A stretch of DNA of 64,000 nucleotides, taken from NCBI GenBank assembly GCA_013076295.1, contig RQOL01000481.1, forward strand, positions 24,039-88,038. The letters are read 5' to 3'. This document shows, piece by piece, positions 1 through 14,100 of the stretch. The translations under genes were made by a program, and so were the position numbers. Each line of letters opens with the position of its first letter. The stretch's first letter is position 1. Origin of the DNA: Sanderia malayensis (Eukaryota > Cnidaria > Scyphozoa > Semaeostomeae > Pelagiidae). The notes under the pieces are model-generated. The model was not told the origin of the DNA and did no database searches. It was given only the letters and a program-made list of their open reading frames with translations.

Positions 1-198
1 CACAACAGAAAGTCAAAAAGTATTCCTTTTCAATTTTATTCTTTGAACGACAGTCATAAAGAACTCTTCTAATTCCACCAACGGGATTTGAACTCAAATC
101 CGTTGCAATTTCAGGATGTTCATGTAGGACAGATCTTGATATTGATCGCAAAACTTGCCAAGCGAAGAGTATATATACACGGGCAGATCTAGTCAAAT
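1..198 (-). CDS. Possible internal coding exon of an unrecognised gene running off the left edge (partial)
   Basis: Read on the minus strand, the frame is open from a polyT-AG acceptor-like site (TTTTTCAAG, just above 198) to the window edge, about 65 codons with no stop. The translation contains a segment like LHEHPEIATDLSSNPVGG that I do not recognise. It lies downstream, in transcript order, of a candidate start exon at 353-382, but the phase joins only through a second, weaker donor of that exon or through an unseen intermediate exon. An open stretch of this size in AT-rich DNA can occur by chance. Everything beyond the open frame and the acceptor-like site is inference. Confidence 0.25.
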
Positions 199-352
199 CT
201 TGAAAAATTTTGACACAACCGAAACATTACAAATAGTTAGGTAATTGCCGAGATGTGTTCGAGCCCCGGGGTCTGACTTCTGCAATCATTGCTGCAAGTC
301 GAAGTTAAAATTGTAAATTTTGCGAAATATATTTTAAGTTGCTTCCACTCAC

Positions 353-382
353 CACGACAATGAGATCTTCATCAGAGGCCAT
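353..382 (-). CDS. Candidate first coding exon of a gene leaving the left edge
   Basis: On the minus strand ATG at 382-380 lies in a good start context (AACAAAATGG) and opens MASDEDLIVV. It is followed exactly by a strong donor, GTG|GTGAGT, at 352-351. The strand matches all other genes in the window, and the gene would begin about 1.8 kb after the ACO1 stop codon. The rest of the gene is outside the window or in the weakly supported exon at 1-198. No family can be named. Confidence 0.35.
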
Positions 383-540
383 TTTGTTAAAAGATTTCTT
401 GTTTGGACTTCGTGTCTGCTAATTTTCTACAGAAAAATCAACATGAAATAGTTATAAAAATTAAATAAATTGAAATTGAAATATAATTGAACAAACGAGG
501 AACATCGAAGTAGTTGACTGGCCTTTTAATCATCACTCAG

Positions 541-895
541 AATAACAAATTCAATTTATGTAAGGGAAGGTGATCGCCATCTTTGTTGTTCGATGTCACG
601 AAGCTCCAAGTTTTTATTTACGAAGGATAAAGCAGAAAAAACCATAAAATAAAATGGAAAACTTACCAATTCACATTTTGAAACCAGAAAAATCCGAAGA
701 TATGAGCCACATCTTGATAAATGCCAAGTAAAATGTGAAAAATTCTCCTTCTTCGCACATCAATTTCCTTCGAATCAAGAACAAGAAAAAGCAGTAAAAA
801 AGGTACGAGGCGAAATTTGAATTCGAGGCGAAATGCCTGCCGGGATAGGACGCAATGATGATCAATACCAACAGTCAGAAGCAGATGACATCATC
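541..895. repeat. Copy 1 of a ~350-bp direct duplication
   Basis: This segment and 1666-2022 are diverged direct copies. They share CCATCTTTGTTGTTCG near the left end, TGTGAAAAATTCTCC in the middle and GCAATGATGATCAATACC near the right end. On the minus strand both copies keep a donor-like TTTCAAAATGT...TTG|GTAAGTTT (here at 666), which suggests a duplicated leader exon of the gene to the left. No coding frame is convincing. The stretch from 896 to 1665 between the copies shows nothing else identifiable. Confidence 0.6.
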
Positions 896-1665
896 TGATA
901 TAGAGTAAAGCGAATAAAGTTTGACCAAACGCATGCGTACCTGCTGATGTTCCCACATGCAATCGATGCATGAAGGTATGATGTGGTATGAACGATGCAG
1001 GTTTCAGCTGAGTCGAATGAAGACAGCAAAACTTCTGTGCGGCAAATTTCAACCATTGAGCTCCCCTGCCAATGGTCGGCATTCCTTCGGTAATGTTTTG
1101 TCATTGTCTTCAACAATGAATATAATAACCAGCTTAGAAATAAGTTCTAAGCTTGTTAATATATTCAAAAATCAATTTAGATCTAAAAAAAGTAGATTTA
1201 TTATGAAAAAAGAATAAGGCATAAATTGTGTAAGGAACATCCAGGGAAGAAAAAATTTCGCCACAAACGGCGAAACCCTCTCTTCCACAGGGGGGTCAGT
1301 ATACTTCCCCGTGCAAGGCTGCTACTATGCCCCCAATTTCCGCATTTTGCCAGAGCACCACATCTCCCCAACCAAGCCCCAATTCTACATTCTAAGTGAG
1401 AATGCTAGTGCTCTATCCCGAGACGAAAATGCCGAAAATACCCAGTAGCATTTAACACCTAGGCCCAGCAACCGCCGACGCAATTGGACCAAAACATTCA
1501 ACGAGGTATACATACCGAGATGGCAATCGATTAGACGTGGGAATTCACTGTGATGAGCATGCGTATAACAGACTTCAAACATCGCAAGGCATCTCATGCA
1601 TACGTCGGCTGTAAGAGAAAATAAAATGAAATGAATGATGGAACAATAAAAAACAGATAATAAAA

Positions 1666-2022
1666 ATGATAAAATTCAATTCGTGCAAGGGAAGGTCATG
1701 GCCATCTTTGTTGTTCGCTGTCACAAAGCTTATGAATACTTTTCATTTTCGATGGATATAGCAGCAAAATCTTCAAAATTTAAGAGAAACTTACCAAATA
1801 ACATTTTGAAAGCAGAAATACTGGAAAGAAATCCAAAAAATGGCAGCTACGTTTGGTAAATGGCAAGCAAAGTGTGAAAAATTCTCCATCTTCAGACATC
1901 AAGTTCCTTCAAACAAGAATAGAAAACTTAAATCAAATTTAAAAAATGTGAAATTCGAAGCGAATGCATGCCGGGATAGAGCGCAATGATGATCAATACC
2001 AACAGTCAAAATCAGATGACAT
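1666..2022. repeat. Copy 2 of the ~350-bp direct duplication
   Basis: Diverged direct copy of 541-895, starting about 1.1 kb further right. The equivalent minus-strand donor (ATGTTATTTG|GTAAGT) falls at 1794. It lies between the ACO1 3' end and the candidate left-edge gene, so it could be a promoter or leader exon of that gene, or simply a dispersed repeat. Confidence 0.6.
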
Positions 2023-2175
2023 GTACGCAGCAAACGTTAGATTACTTCTTACATTGAATGTTACAGTACATAAACACAAATTTCTCCTGTATACATTCAC
2101 ATAGTAGATAAAAAGCAAATCTTTCGTACAATCCAGAATTTTAAATTCTCTTCAAAAGAAGCATGAAATCAATTC

Positions 2176-2181
2176 TTTAAT
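2176..2181 (-). terminator. Possible ACO1 polyadenylation signal (ATTAAA variant)
   Basis: ATTAAA on the minus strand, about 20 bases after the ACO1 stop codon. The spacing is very short, so a signal further downstream may be used instead. Confidence 0.25.
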
Positions 2182-2198
2182 TAACCAACATTATTTTG

Positions 2199-5100
2199 TT
2201 AATTATTCAAAATTTTTCTGATCATGTAATTTAGAATTCCGCCATGTCTGAAATATAGCAACTCGAGATCAGTGTCGAATCGACAAACAACATCAAATGA
2301 TTTCCCATCATCGGTCTAAAACGAGAAAGAACCAAAATGTCAAAAGTCAAAACCTCCGTCACAACAAAGGTAAGTCACTGATGAGCTATAGAGAATCGTA
2401 TATATCCAGGGGGTAGAGCAACTCACAACAGCCATTTCACAAATCACTTCTTCACCTAGGGTAACGGGGTAATGAGGTAGGGTAATAGAGGGTAATGGGG
2501 GGTAATGAGATGGGTGATGGGGAAAATGGGGTAATATACTTGCGAGTGGAATAATGAAAATCAAAAACTAGCTCATACTGTCACCGCTGAAAGGTTTATT
2601 TAGGTTTATAAGGTCCATTGATAAACAATACGAAATGATATATTTTCGAAAGGTAACGTGTCTAAATATATTGTCTGATGCTGTCACCCCTGGAAGATCC
2701 ATTTAGTCCATTGATAAATAATGTGAAATGATATATAACAAGGGGGTAAAGTGTTTAACTATATTGTCTAATGCTGTCACCCCTGGAAGATCCATTTAGC
2801 CCATTGATAAACAATAAAAAATACTATATTTTCCGGGGTTACACAAGTCTTACCTTGATTGTCAAACGCTGGCCGGGTTTCAGGTCAGTCGGCAAATCGA
2901 TGGTGTAGGATTCCTTGCCAGTCAGTCCGAGTTTTTCGGCATTCTGGCCCGGCAAATACTGCATTGGTACGATCCCCATGCCAACCAGATTGCTGCGGTG
3001 GATCCTTTCGAAGCTCTCTGCAATAACAGCCTTGATACCCTGTGAAAAGACAACAACAACAGCATTAGCATGACAAAGCATTGAATACCATATATCACTA
3101 TTCTCACCGGATGAATTTCTATGAACTTATAATAAGGCTAAGATATGCGCCCCTAAGGACCTTTAGGGATCTCGGGGAGTTGTTTATATAACCCTCAGGG
3201 GAATTAGGCAGTATATAATGAGACACGCGTGGCAGAACAGCCCTTCTTCAGCAACTAGCAATATGCTGAGAACTGCCCTCCTCTCCTCCCGCAGCGACGG
3301 TAATATCTCTCTCTGCCTTTCAAACTGCGAAGCCTCCTTCGCTCTCCCCATATCTTAGCCAAATTGAAAGGAAGAGAGAGATATTCGGTGAGGATAGATT
3401 ACTGTTAGTTGCCCCTACTGTTAGTCCAAGGCTAACTTATCATGTGTCTCCTACTCTAGTAATAGCATTGATAATAATTAATTATAATGATCCTGATTAC
3501 TGACCAGCATCCATGGTCCTTTGGCTGCCCAGTCACGTGACGAGCCTGAGCCATACTCCTTTCCAGCGAGGATGATCAACGCCTTCCCCTCGTCTTTGTA
3601 CCTCTGCGAGGCATCAAATATATCCATCTGCAATGAAGATGCATACAAAGGTGAGAACAATACTACCCAACCAATGAGATAAAGCGCGAAGGCGCTAGAT
3701 ACCCGACTCCGCACGATTCGTGCCGACAACAGTGATGCCATTTGGCGGCCATTTTAAAGAGGAGCAAATAGCTTTTGTAAATCAATGAGTCGAAAGTAAA
3801 TACCCGCTTTATAGGAAAATAATGGTAAACAAGGTTGACATATGTATTCTTTTGCAGAGCATACAAATGAGTATACTAGTGAAATTTCGATAATGACAAA
3901 AACGTTTCAAATATCGGTATTTTGTTTACTTCTGGGGGATCGATGAAACAGGCCTAAACTAATCAAATGACCAAAACAGTAGTTGAATAAAAAATCTTGG
4001 ATGTACTGGATAATATTTGAGCTCTAATTAAAGGTATCGATATCCCAAAAGTTTAATGAAATACTAGCTAATATAACAGTTCTCCAATTATATCCCTTTT
4101 ACAAATGAATCAAGTCGAACAATTGTAGTGGTCTGATATTCCGTTACATACTTAAAGTCACTTAGGGTGAAGAAAATTGATTTTCCTCCTTGTGGCATCC
4201 TTTAGCAAGCAAACCCAGGTAGTGCTACATAAGTTGAAATTTTTAAATTCGTAAAGTTCTGGAATACCTCAGTAAAATCCCGTGTACCATCAACTAATAT
4301 AACAAACCATGTCACTTACCTTTAATTAGAGCTTACATCTTATCCAGTACATCCAAGAATGTTGCTTTTTTGCAAGGTTGTTTGTAAATCAATAAATTTA
4401 GGCCGGGTCCATCGTTCCGCAATAAATAAACAAAATACTGATACATAGTACGGTTTTTGCCATTCTAGCAATTTCAATAATATCACAAAATTGCATGCTT
4501 TGCAAAAATGTGTATATATCGACATCTTTCACCATTATTTTCCCCAAAACAAGCATCCAACTGTAATGTTTCTGCATTGAATTGAATTGCTGACAAACAT
4601 TAGCTTTAGGCTTTATCTGGCTTCAACGCGAGTCATTCAGTACCAATAACTGCGCTACTGCGCATCCTCACCACCTTTCTCCTCCGCATGACCTAACCCT
4701 AACTGTAACCCTAACCCTAACCCTAAGCCCAATGCATCAGCCACTAAGTATAACGGCACGTCACCTACGCTCCTGCGCAATACCAATAACTACGCCACTG
4801 CGCATTCTGACCACCTTTCTCCTCCGCATGACCTAACCCTAATTATAGCCCTAACCCTAACCCTAAGCCCAATGCATCAGCCACTAAGTATAACGGCACG
4901 TCACCTACGCTCCTGCGCAGTACCAATAACTGCGGGGTCGTGTTGTACTTACCGTATCACCAGAGGGCCAGTGCTTTGTCTTCGGTCCAGACTTGTCTAA
5001 GAACTTATTGACCAATCGGATGTTAGCAAATGTACCACGTGCCATGATTGCGTCATTTCCTCTCCTGGATCCATACGAATTGAACTCGCGAGGAGTCAGC

Positions 5101-8100
5101 CTATGTAAAGAAAAGACAGTCAACAACCTTGCCGAATAAAATTGCTATAGATAAACAATGCAAAATGATATATTTCAAAGTTCGAAATGAAATTGATGTA
5201 AAGAACCGAAGATTCCAATCGAAAAAAGATTTTCAGACTCGAAATGTTTCAAAAACAATAGACTTCGCTCTGATTGGATGAAACATCAGATGAAATTGAC
5301 AATGATTGGCATGACAGGCTCAAGTACTATCGAAACTTATCACACAAGGGAATAAGGGAGCTGTCATAAAGTATGGAACAGACCGGGCGGAAGGATCAAC
5401 AGGTACCAAATATTTTGATTGTAAATGTGGCTAACAAATTATTGAAGGATAAACATGGCCATGAAATTACTTATTAAAATGTTCAAAAAAGTTCATTCAA
5501 TATTTTAACTTTTAGTCGCTAATGTCAATATCACTGTCACTGCTGCCCGTTCAGATTCTACCTCCTTGAATCATCTGATGCTTTCATTGCTGCTTTTGAA
5601 GCATTCTTTTTTTGTTTTTTCTTTTTTTTTTTGCCTTTTTCATTTATTGTTTCTGTTGTTTCAATTTATTTTTCTGTTGGATTCTTAGTCAGAACTTTAC
5701 AGGGCTATCAATTTTATTAGAACTGAAATGGGCATTAAATTTTTTGATTCTTGTATTGGCTGCATATTTTGTAGTGAAATTTGAAATCCTTCCCCGTCTT
5801 TCTTACTTTATGACAGCTCCCTAATAAGGTCTATGTATATTTTGACTCTGAAAATATTTGAAGAAAAACAGATGCAGTTACCCCCGTGAAGCAAGATATC
5901 TTGCTGCAGGACTGTTCCTTGAAATGCTGCCAGCCGGGGAAATATGATCAGTCGTTACGGAGTCACCAAAATTCAACAAAACCTTTGCATCGACAATTCC
6001 TTTGAACGGTGGAAGTTCCTTTTGCTAGAGAGGGAAATGGTAATCAGAAAAATTCATCTTTGCTCGACCTTATAAACCCATACCGTGTAAAGATAGAGCA
6101 AGCATACGAGTGTATCTATCAACTATCGACTGCTTAGATTATAGCCTTGTGTGTGCTATATTCAATGCTCCATCTTTGCTGAGCCTTAAAAAACCCAAAC
6201 CTTGCAAAGATAGAGCAAGCATATGTGTGCATCTATCAACTATCAACTGCTTAGATTATAGCCTTGTGTGTGCTATATTCAATGCTCCATCTATGCTCAG
6301 CCTTAGAAACCCATACCTTGTAAAGATAGAGCAAGCATACATGTGCATCTATCAACTATCAACTGCTTGGATTATGTAACCTTATAACTCGACCATTATA
6401 GAATTCTGCAGTTATAGCCACCCTTCCGACAACTGCATAACCATAAAGATTTACTTACCATTGTATCAAAGAACGGGGGTGACTTGATATAAGTTGATTT
6501 CTCACTCCATGGATAGAGAGCAGAATCAGATGGCATCAGTGAATTCCAGGCCGAGTTTCCATTTTTGATTGTAGAGTAGACTTCTTTAAACATGGCGGGA
6601 ATGACATACTTTCTCTCCACCTCCTAAAATAAAAATGCATTGTGGTATTAGAGTTTTGTGTGGAAATGATTTAATAGAAAGGATGGTTTGATAAAGGGGA
6701 TGGTTTAATAGAGAGGATGGTTTAATAGAGATGATGGTTTGATAGAAAGGATGGTTTAATAGAGAGGATGGTTTAATAGAGATGATGGTTTGATAGAAAG
6801 GATGGTTTGATAGAGAGAATGGTTTGATGGAGAGGGGATAATTCTTTGATAGAAAAAATGGCTAAATAGATAGGATAAACAAATCCAACCTGAAGTTCAT
6901 CTCTTGTTGGCCAAATGTCACGAAGATAAACTGCATTGCCATCCTTTGATGTTCCTATTCAGAAAAATATAAATTATAATCATCAATCATAAACAATAAT
7001 CATCAATTAAAAACAAATTATAACCATAAACAATAAAAAAATTAAGAAACCAGCATAGCAAAGTGATAAATGAACCAGCATGAAAAATAAACTAACTGAA
7101 GCAAGCAAACAGTTGAATAAAGAAATGATATAAAAAGAGCATATACCAATTGGTTCCTTTTCAAAGTCAATTAAAACTGTTCCAGCTAATGCATATGCAA
7201 TTACAAGCAACGGAGAAGCCAAATAATTTGCTCTCGTCAATGGGTGAATCCTGCCTTCGAAGTTTCTATTTCCTGATAAAACTCCTGCAGCTACCAAATC
7301 ACCCTGTCGCCAAAGAAAAACTGGAATATTTAACAAATATATTGATAACGGGAAAATTTAAAGACATTGCATATTTCTGGGAATGAAATGAGACGCGTAG
7401 ATACTAAGTATTTACGTAATTTTTCCGACTTGAAGACTATAAATGCTTTTAACAAGTTCTTAATATTAAAAATCTATTTTATCAACATTTACACAGCCTT
7501 GAAATGTTATTATTCTTCATTCAGAAAGCCTTAAAATGCTATTCGCAAGTTCAAAACTCTTCAACTTGAAGCCCTATACGTTATGACATGATTTGCTCAT
7601 ATAAAAAAACACAACACAGAATTGACATATAATGAAACCTCGCAGATAACAACGTTTACCCCTGGAATGTCCTTATTGTCAATTGTTAAACAGTATGAGC
7701 TGGCATAATTTCAGGGGGTTGTGTATGTGCGTACCTTTTCAATTGCTTGAGAAACTTCTTCGGGCAGCGGTCCACTGTTTCCAATACACGTCATGCAACC
7801 ATAACCAACAATATCAAATCTATAACGGAAAAATAGAAATTTTACCCCCTGAAAGATCCATTCTGCACAATAATAAACAATACGAAATGATATATTTCCA
7901 GGAGGTAAAGTGTCTGACTCTATTGTCTTATGTTGTCACCCCTGGCAGGTCCATTTAGTCCATTGATAAACAATGCAAAATGATATATTTCCAGGAGGTG
8001 AAGTGTCTGACTATATTGTCTAATACTTTTATCCCTGGAAGGTCCATCTTGTCCACTAATAAACAATGCGAAATGCTACATTTCCAGGAAGTAAAAGTTT

Positions 8101-11100
8101 GGACTATATTGTCTCGCACTTTCACCCCTGTAAAATCCAACAAATTAATTGATAACCAGTAAGGTGGACTTTATACGGCCGCGTTTAGGTCATGTCGAAT
8201 AGAATTTGAATTAAATGCGACATAAATGCGGCCGTATAAATTGAACATTTAATTAAGTGCAGCAACTTGAATTAAGTTCATCAGGATTTGCCGAACTTAA
8301 TGCACAAGTGCGACACAAATGCGACGTGGCTTTATACGGCCGCATTTTGGTCGCATTTAATTCAAATTCTCCTTGAATTAAATCACTTCATGTGATATAA
8401 TGATGAAATATGTCAAATTTCCACAGTCAAGCACTCTGCGTATGTGCAATCCTTTTTCGTTACGTCACGATGATATGAGGAGTTGAATTAAATGCGGCAA
8501 ACAAAACACGTATAAAGTGAATGTCGCACTTATGTCGCATTTAGGTCGAATCTAATGAATTAAATTAGATGCGACCAAAATGCGGCCGTAAAAAGTAAGC
8601 CTAAGAGCTTGTACATTTCAGGAGGCAAAGTAGCAATATTTCTAGGATACTTTTCAGTATGACTGACAGGACCATTTTGAAACATACATTGATTGCCAAT
8701 TTCACAACCGCAAAAATAACTTGCGGTTTGAAAACAGTCAAAGGACTAAACGATTGAAAGTAGCAGTTTGGAAATATCATCGACTTTAAATTACCCTGAA
8801 TTGCACAAAAAATTAAGCAGCCTGCATAACATAATGTCTAGACATTTAATAACCATTCCAAAATGTAGCAAAACACGTTGAATAGTAAAGCTCGAAAATT
8901 TCCTTGGAACAATAGACTTAGTTTTGATTGGCCAGTAAAGCTCGAAAGTTTCCTTGGAACAATAGACTCCGTTTTCATTCGCTGGTAAAGGTCGAAACTC
9001 AGTTTTGATTGGTTACATAGCATACCGTATAACATCAGCTAGAATGTTTTCTCGAAGAACACATTGCCCCCTGAAATATCCACGCTTGCAGCCAATAAAC
9101 AAAATGAAATGACCTATTCCCGGGGGTAGCGTATAAAACTTACCCGAGTTTTTCCAGATAGTTTTTCACTCCACTTGATTCTAGATAATACGTCACAACG
9201 CCAGAGCCGGGACTCAGACTCGTTTTGATATACGGTTTCGTAACGAGGCCGTGCTCAACAGCCTTCTTGGCAAGTAGTCCAGCTCCCAGCATGACAGATG
9301 GGTTACTGGTATTCGTGCAACTTGTTATAGCTGCTATTACGACTGCACCTGTGAGCAAAAGAAAAGATGTTGAACTGTTTCATAGTATACAATTCACCTT
9401 TATATAACCAACTTCACTGTATATAGCAAACTAAACATCTGGTCCCTTGTTGAACTGCTTTATAGTACACAATTAACCATCATATAACGAAATACTTACC
9501 ATGTGACAAAGTATATTCATTTCCTTGAAACGTCATTGGCACCTGAGTTTCCAGTTTGTCCGGTTTGATGGCAAATCCCTTGAACCCGATCTTGTTCTTC
9601 AGACATTGCTCAAAGTCCGACTTCATGTCCGAAACAGCAACTCGGTCGTGCGGACGCTTAGGCCCGGAACATGAGGAAACCACAGTTGCCAAATCTAACT
9701 CAACTACCTACGAGGACAATGAATGCTTACAAACCCTGGATAGAATGATTGGTGCATTGATAAGCAACGCAACATGACTTATCTCCAGGAGGTCAAGTAA
9801 ATTAAATGTTGCATCCTCTACTTAAAAATTTTAACCATCTTTAGAGTATATACAACTTCTGACCACCTTTCTCCTCCGCATGACCTAACCCTAACTGTAA
9901 CCCTAACCCTAAGCCCAATGTATCAGCCACTACGTATAACGGCACGTCATTTACGCATCTTAGTGTGTTGGCCTTCGATGTGAGTGGAACAGCGATGCTT
10001 AACCCTAATTTATCAATTAGTCTATTGTTTATTATTTAGAAGCAACTTTACTGTATAAAATAAACTAAGCATTTAGTCTTTCCCACCTTTGTGAATCTCG
10101 GATCTTGCTCTGTATTTGTGAAATCTCTGAATAGCTTATTGGATTTAAAATATTCTTCAATCAACTTCAGCTGATCTTCATCACGACCTGAAAATAAATT
10201 GTAAAAATTGTTGACTTACATGCAAAACTATAGCAGATTAATGTAGAATGAAATGATGGAAATGACAATAGATAAACGAAGCAATAGATAGAATAAGTAA
10301 TATGTAGAAGAAGTAATAGGTAGAAGAAGTAATAGATAGAAGAAGCAATAGATAAAAGAAGTAATAGATGGAAGAAGCAATAGATAGAAGAAAAAATAGC
10401 AAAAACAGAGAGAATAGTTGATAAACCAAAGTTTTCAACTTACCAGTCTGCCTGAGATATGCAAGTGTCATGTTATCAACAGGGAAAAATCCGACCGTAG
10501 CTCCATATTCCGGACACATGTTAGAAATCGTGGCCCGGTCTGCTATTGACAATTGACCAACACCGGGCCCAAAGAATTCGACGAACTTTCCAACCACGCC
10601 GATCTGACGCAAGTGCTGAAATGAGAAAAGCATTGCAACACCCGTCAACGACAGTGGAAATCAGAGAATGGCATAATAATGATAATTCCATAATAACACA
10701 AGGCTACATAATCTAAGCAGTTGATAGTTGATAAATGATATGATGGTAGAGAGAAGAACGGGGGTTTAACTTGAATTGTGGGCAGGAATTTAGTTGCGAA
10801 GTGGCCGTTATATTTTTATTTTCTGTTGGAAATAATATACATTTCCATCATTTATGGAACTCGTGTTGGCAGAAAAAGAGGAAATATTGTTTTTGTTCAT
10901 ACACCCTTATATACTGGCTTACATTCCAACTCTTAGTCAGTCGTATTTTATACACTTAAAAAGTTGTGAAAACATCCAGAGTATATCGGAGAAATTTCAT
11001 TTTGAAAATTTTTTAAGGGTCTGCCTACTTTTAGGGATTGATACATCATATCTTCACAACTTCAAATGACTAGAACTTATAACACTGTATATAAACGTAA

Positions 11101-14100
11101 CACATAACTAATTCAATATAGTAACACTGCATCAATAAATAAATAAAATAAATGACGGAGTGCTTATCGACGAATAGTGATAACCAACATACCTTTGTGA
11201 TGGTTAATACAACGTCTGTTGAAGTGATGAATGGTCCCATTTCACCCGTGATCTTGTAGCCGACTACTTCAGGTACTAACATGCTGATTGCTTGGCCTAA
11301 CATCACTGCCTCAGCTTCAATACCACCGACACCTGCAACAAACACGATTAAGAAAACTCACTATTTAATTATCCTCTTTTTTAAATAATGCTCTCTATTA
11401 AGCCATCCTCTTCATCAAACCATCCTCTCTGTTAAACCATCCTCTCTATTAAACCATTCTCTCTATTAAGCTATCCTCTCTATTAAACCATTCTTTCTAT
11501 TAAAGCATCCTTTCTATTAAACCATCCTCTCTATTAAGCCATCCTCTCTATTAAGCCATCCTCTCTATTAAACCATCCTCTCTATTAAACCATCCTCTCT
11601 ATTAAACCATCCTCTCTATTAAACCATCCTCTCTATTAAACCATCCTCTCTATTAAACCATCCTCTCTATTAAACCATCCTCTCTATTAAACCATCCTCT
11701 CTATTAAACCATCCTCTCTATTAAACCATCCTCTCTATTAAGCCATCCTCTCTATTAAACCATCCTCTCTATTAAACCATCCTCTCTATTAAACCATCCT
11801 CTCTATTAAGCCATCCTCTCTATTAAGCCATCCTCTCTATTAAACCATCCTCTCTATTAAGCCATCCTCTCTATTAAACCATCCTCTCTATTAAACCATC
11901 CTCTCTTTTAAACCATCCTCTCTATTAAACCATCCTCTCTATTAAACCATCCTCTCTATCAAACCATCCTCTCTATTAAACCATCCTCTCTATTAAACAA
12001 TCCTCTCTATTAAACCATTCTCTCTATTAAACCATCTTCTCCATAAGACTATCCTCTCTATTAAACCATCCTCTCTATTAAACCACCCTCTCTATTAAAC
12101 CATCCTCTCTATTAAACCACCCTCTCTATTAAACCATCCTCTCTATTAAACCATTCTCTCTATTAAGCCATCCTCTCTATTAAACCATTCTTTCTGTTAA
12201 ACCATCCTCTCTATTAAACCATCCCCTCTATTAAGCCATCCTCTCTATTAAACCACCCTCTCTATTAAACCATCTTCTCTATTAAACCATCTTCTCCATA
12301 AGACTATCCTCTCTATTAAACCACCCTCTCTATTAAACCATCTTCTCCATAAGACTATCCTCTCTATTAAACCATCCTCTCTATTAAACCATCTTCTCCA
12401 TAAGACTATCCTCTCTATTAAACCATCCTCTCTATTAAACCATCCTCTCTATTAAACCACCCTCTCTATTAAACCATCCTCTCTATTAAACCATCCTCTC
12501 TATTAAACCACCCTCTCTATTAAACCACCCTCTCTATTAAACCATCCTCTCTATTAAACCATCCTCATCAAGCCATCTTCTCTATTAAACCATTCTCTCT
12601 ATTAAACCATCCTCTCTATTAAACCATTCTTTCTGTTAAACCATCCTCTCTATTAAACCATCCCCTCTATTAAGCCATCCTCTCTATTAAACCATCCTCT
12701 TCGTCAAACTATCCTCTCTAACCACCCTTTTTTTAATCACCTAATTAATACAAACAAGAAACAATCAAAATATTTTCTCACCCCAGCCGAGAACCCCAAG
12801 TCCATTGATCATTGTCGTATGCGAATCTGTCCCAACTAGACTGTCCGGGTACAACACTGAATCTGCATTGAACACAACTCTCGCCAGATATTCTAGGTTC
12901 ACCTGTGACAGACAAAATCAACATTACACTTCATTTGGACTCCCTATGGCATAGCAATAGGAATACAGTCACACATAAACAAAAACAACGGCAACAGCAC
13001 AATTCCCAACTTGTTATTGTTAACGGCAACAAAATTTTCCCTCGTAATTGTTATTGCTCCATCGCTATTCCTTAATTTCATCATCCCTCAGTATTCTATT
13101 CTTATAAAAATTGTAAAAAGTGTGTATTATTCAATTGAAGATCAACTGTAAACACAATAAAATAATAATAATAATAATAAAATGATATTGGAGGACTTGT
13201 AGAGTTATGAAAATTAACAATTTATTTCTGTGTAATTTCATACCCTCGTCCTTTCCAAGCCCTCCACCTTCTTTCCTCGAAAAGAAGTAACACAAATAGG
13301 ACGGATTGAAAAATGTCTTCAATCCATACAAAACTACAAGCTTTAACAATGGAGAGTGCCAAATTTTAATTCGATTTTGGTAGCTTTTAAGCTTTATGAA
13401 TCGTTAGCTTGCTTGTATTTAATGAATCCATTTTTAACATTGATTAGAAGTGTTAGAGTGCTTGGAAAGTTAAAATGTGATGGTCTTATATCTTAAAATT
13501 CACGTGGAATCTCAATATAACCGACCCCTTTTATGTAGCAAGTTTCCCTGGAGTGATCAAACTAAACATCTGACCCCTTGTTATAGTGCTTCATTGTATA
13601 CAATTTACCCTCATATAACAAACTTCCTGTATATAGCAAACCAAACATTTGGTCTCTTGTTTGAACTGCTTCATAGTTATAAACAATAAAAGATGTAACT
13701 AACTCCTGGTATCACTTTAGTTCCCTTTGGGGTTGACAATTATATTCAGATTCCAGTGTGCATAATCAAAACTAAAAAACCTTTAAAGTGCCCCTACGGC
13801 TTTTTTTTTTATTAGCTAAAAGTATAGAATCGAATGCGCTGATTCTGATACCGTTTATATTTTTTTGATCTGATGAGTAGATGTTGAGTTACGAGAGATT
13901 GCGTTCACACTTTCGTGTCTCACTTTTAGGACTGGGTCGATCCCACTATGACATCATAGTGGGAACCCTGTAGTCAGTGGCGGCGGGCGTAGGCCTACAT
14001 TGAGTATAATAGATAATGTTGTTTGCGCTTTGTCTTGTCTCGTTATGTGTATTCTGTATTCGTGGGTATTTGTGCAATTTTGGTGATCAGAATTGAATAG

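Noticed and set aside
75..125. tRNA T-arm-like sequence (GTTCAAATCC context) on the minus strand
   Set aside because: Only a T-arm-like inverted repeat is present. No anticodon arm, D-arm or acceptor stem could be fitted. The same bases are open in a possible coding exon.
7007..7336. 109-codon minus-strand frame
   Set aside because: It merely extends the real ACO1 exon 7147-7303 through its acceptor and donor. Phases and the family alignment fix the exon borders.
11385..12728. CRISPR-like regular array
   Set aside because: The 17-bp units are directly contiguous without unique spacers, the genes around it are eukaryotic, and no cas gene is present; it is a minisatellite.
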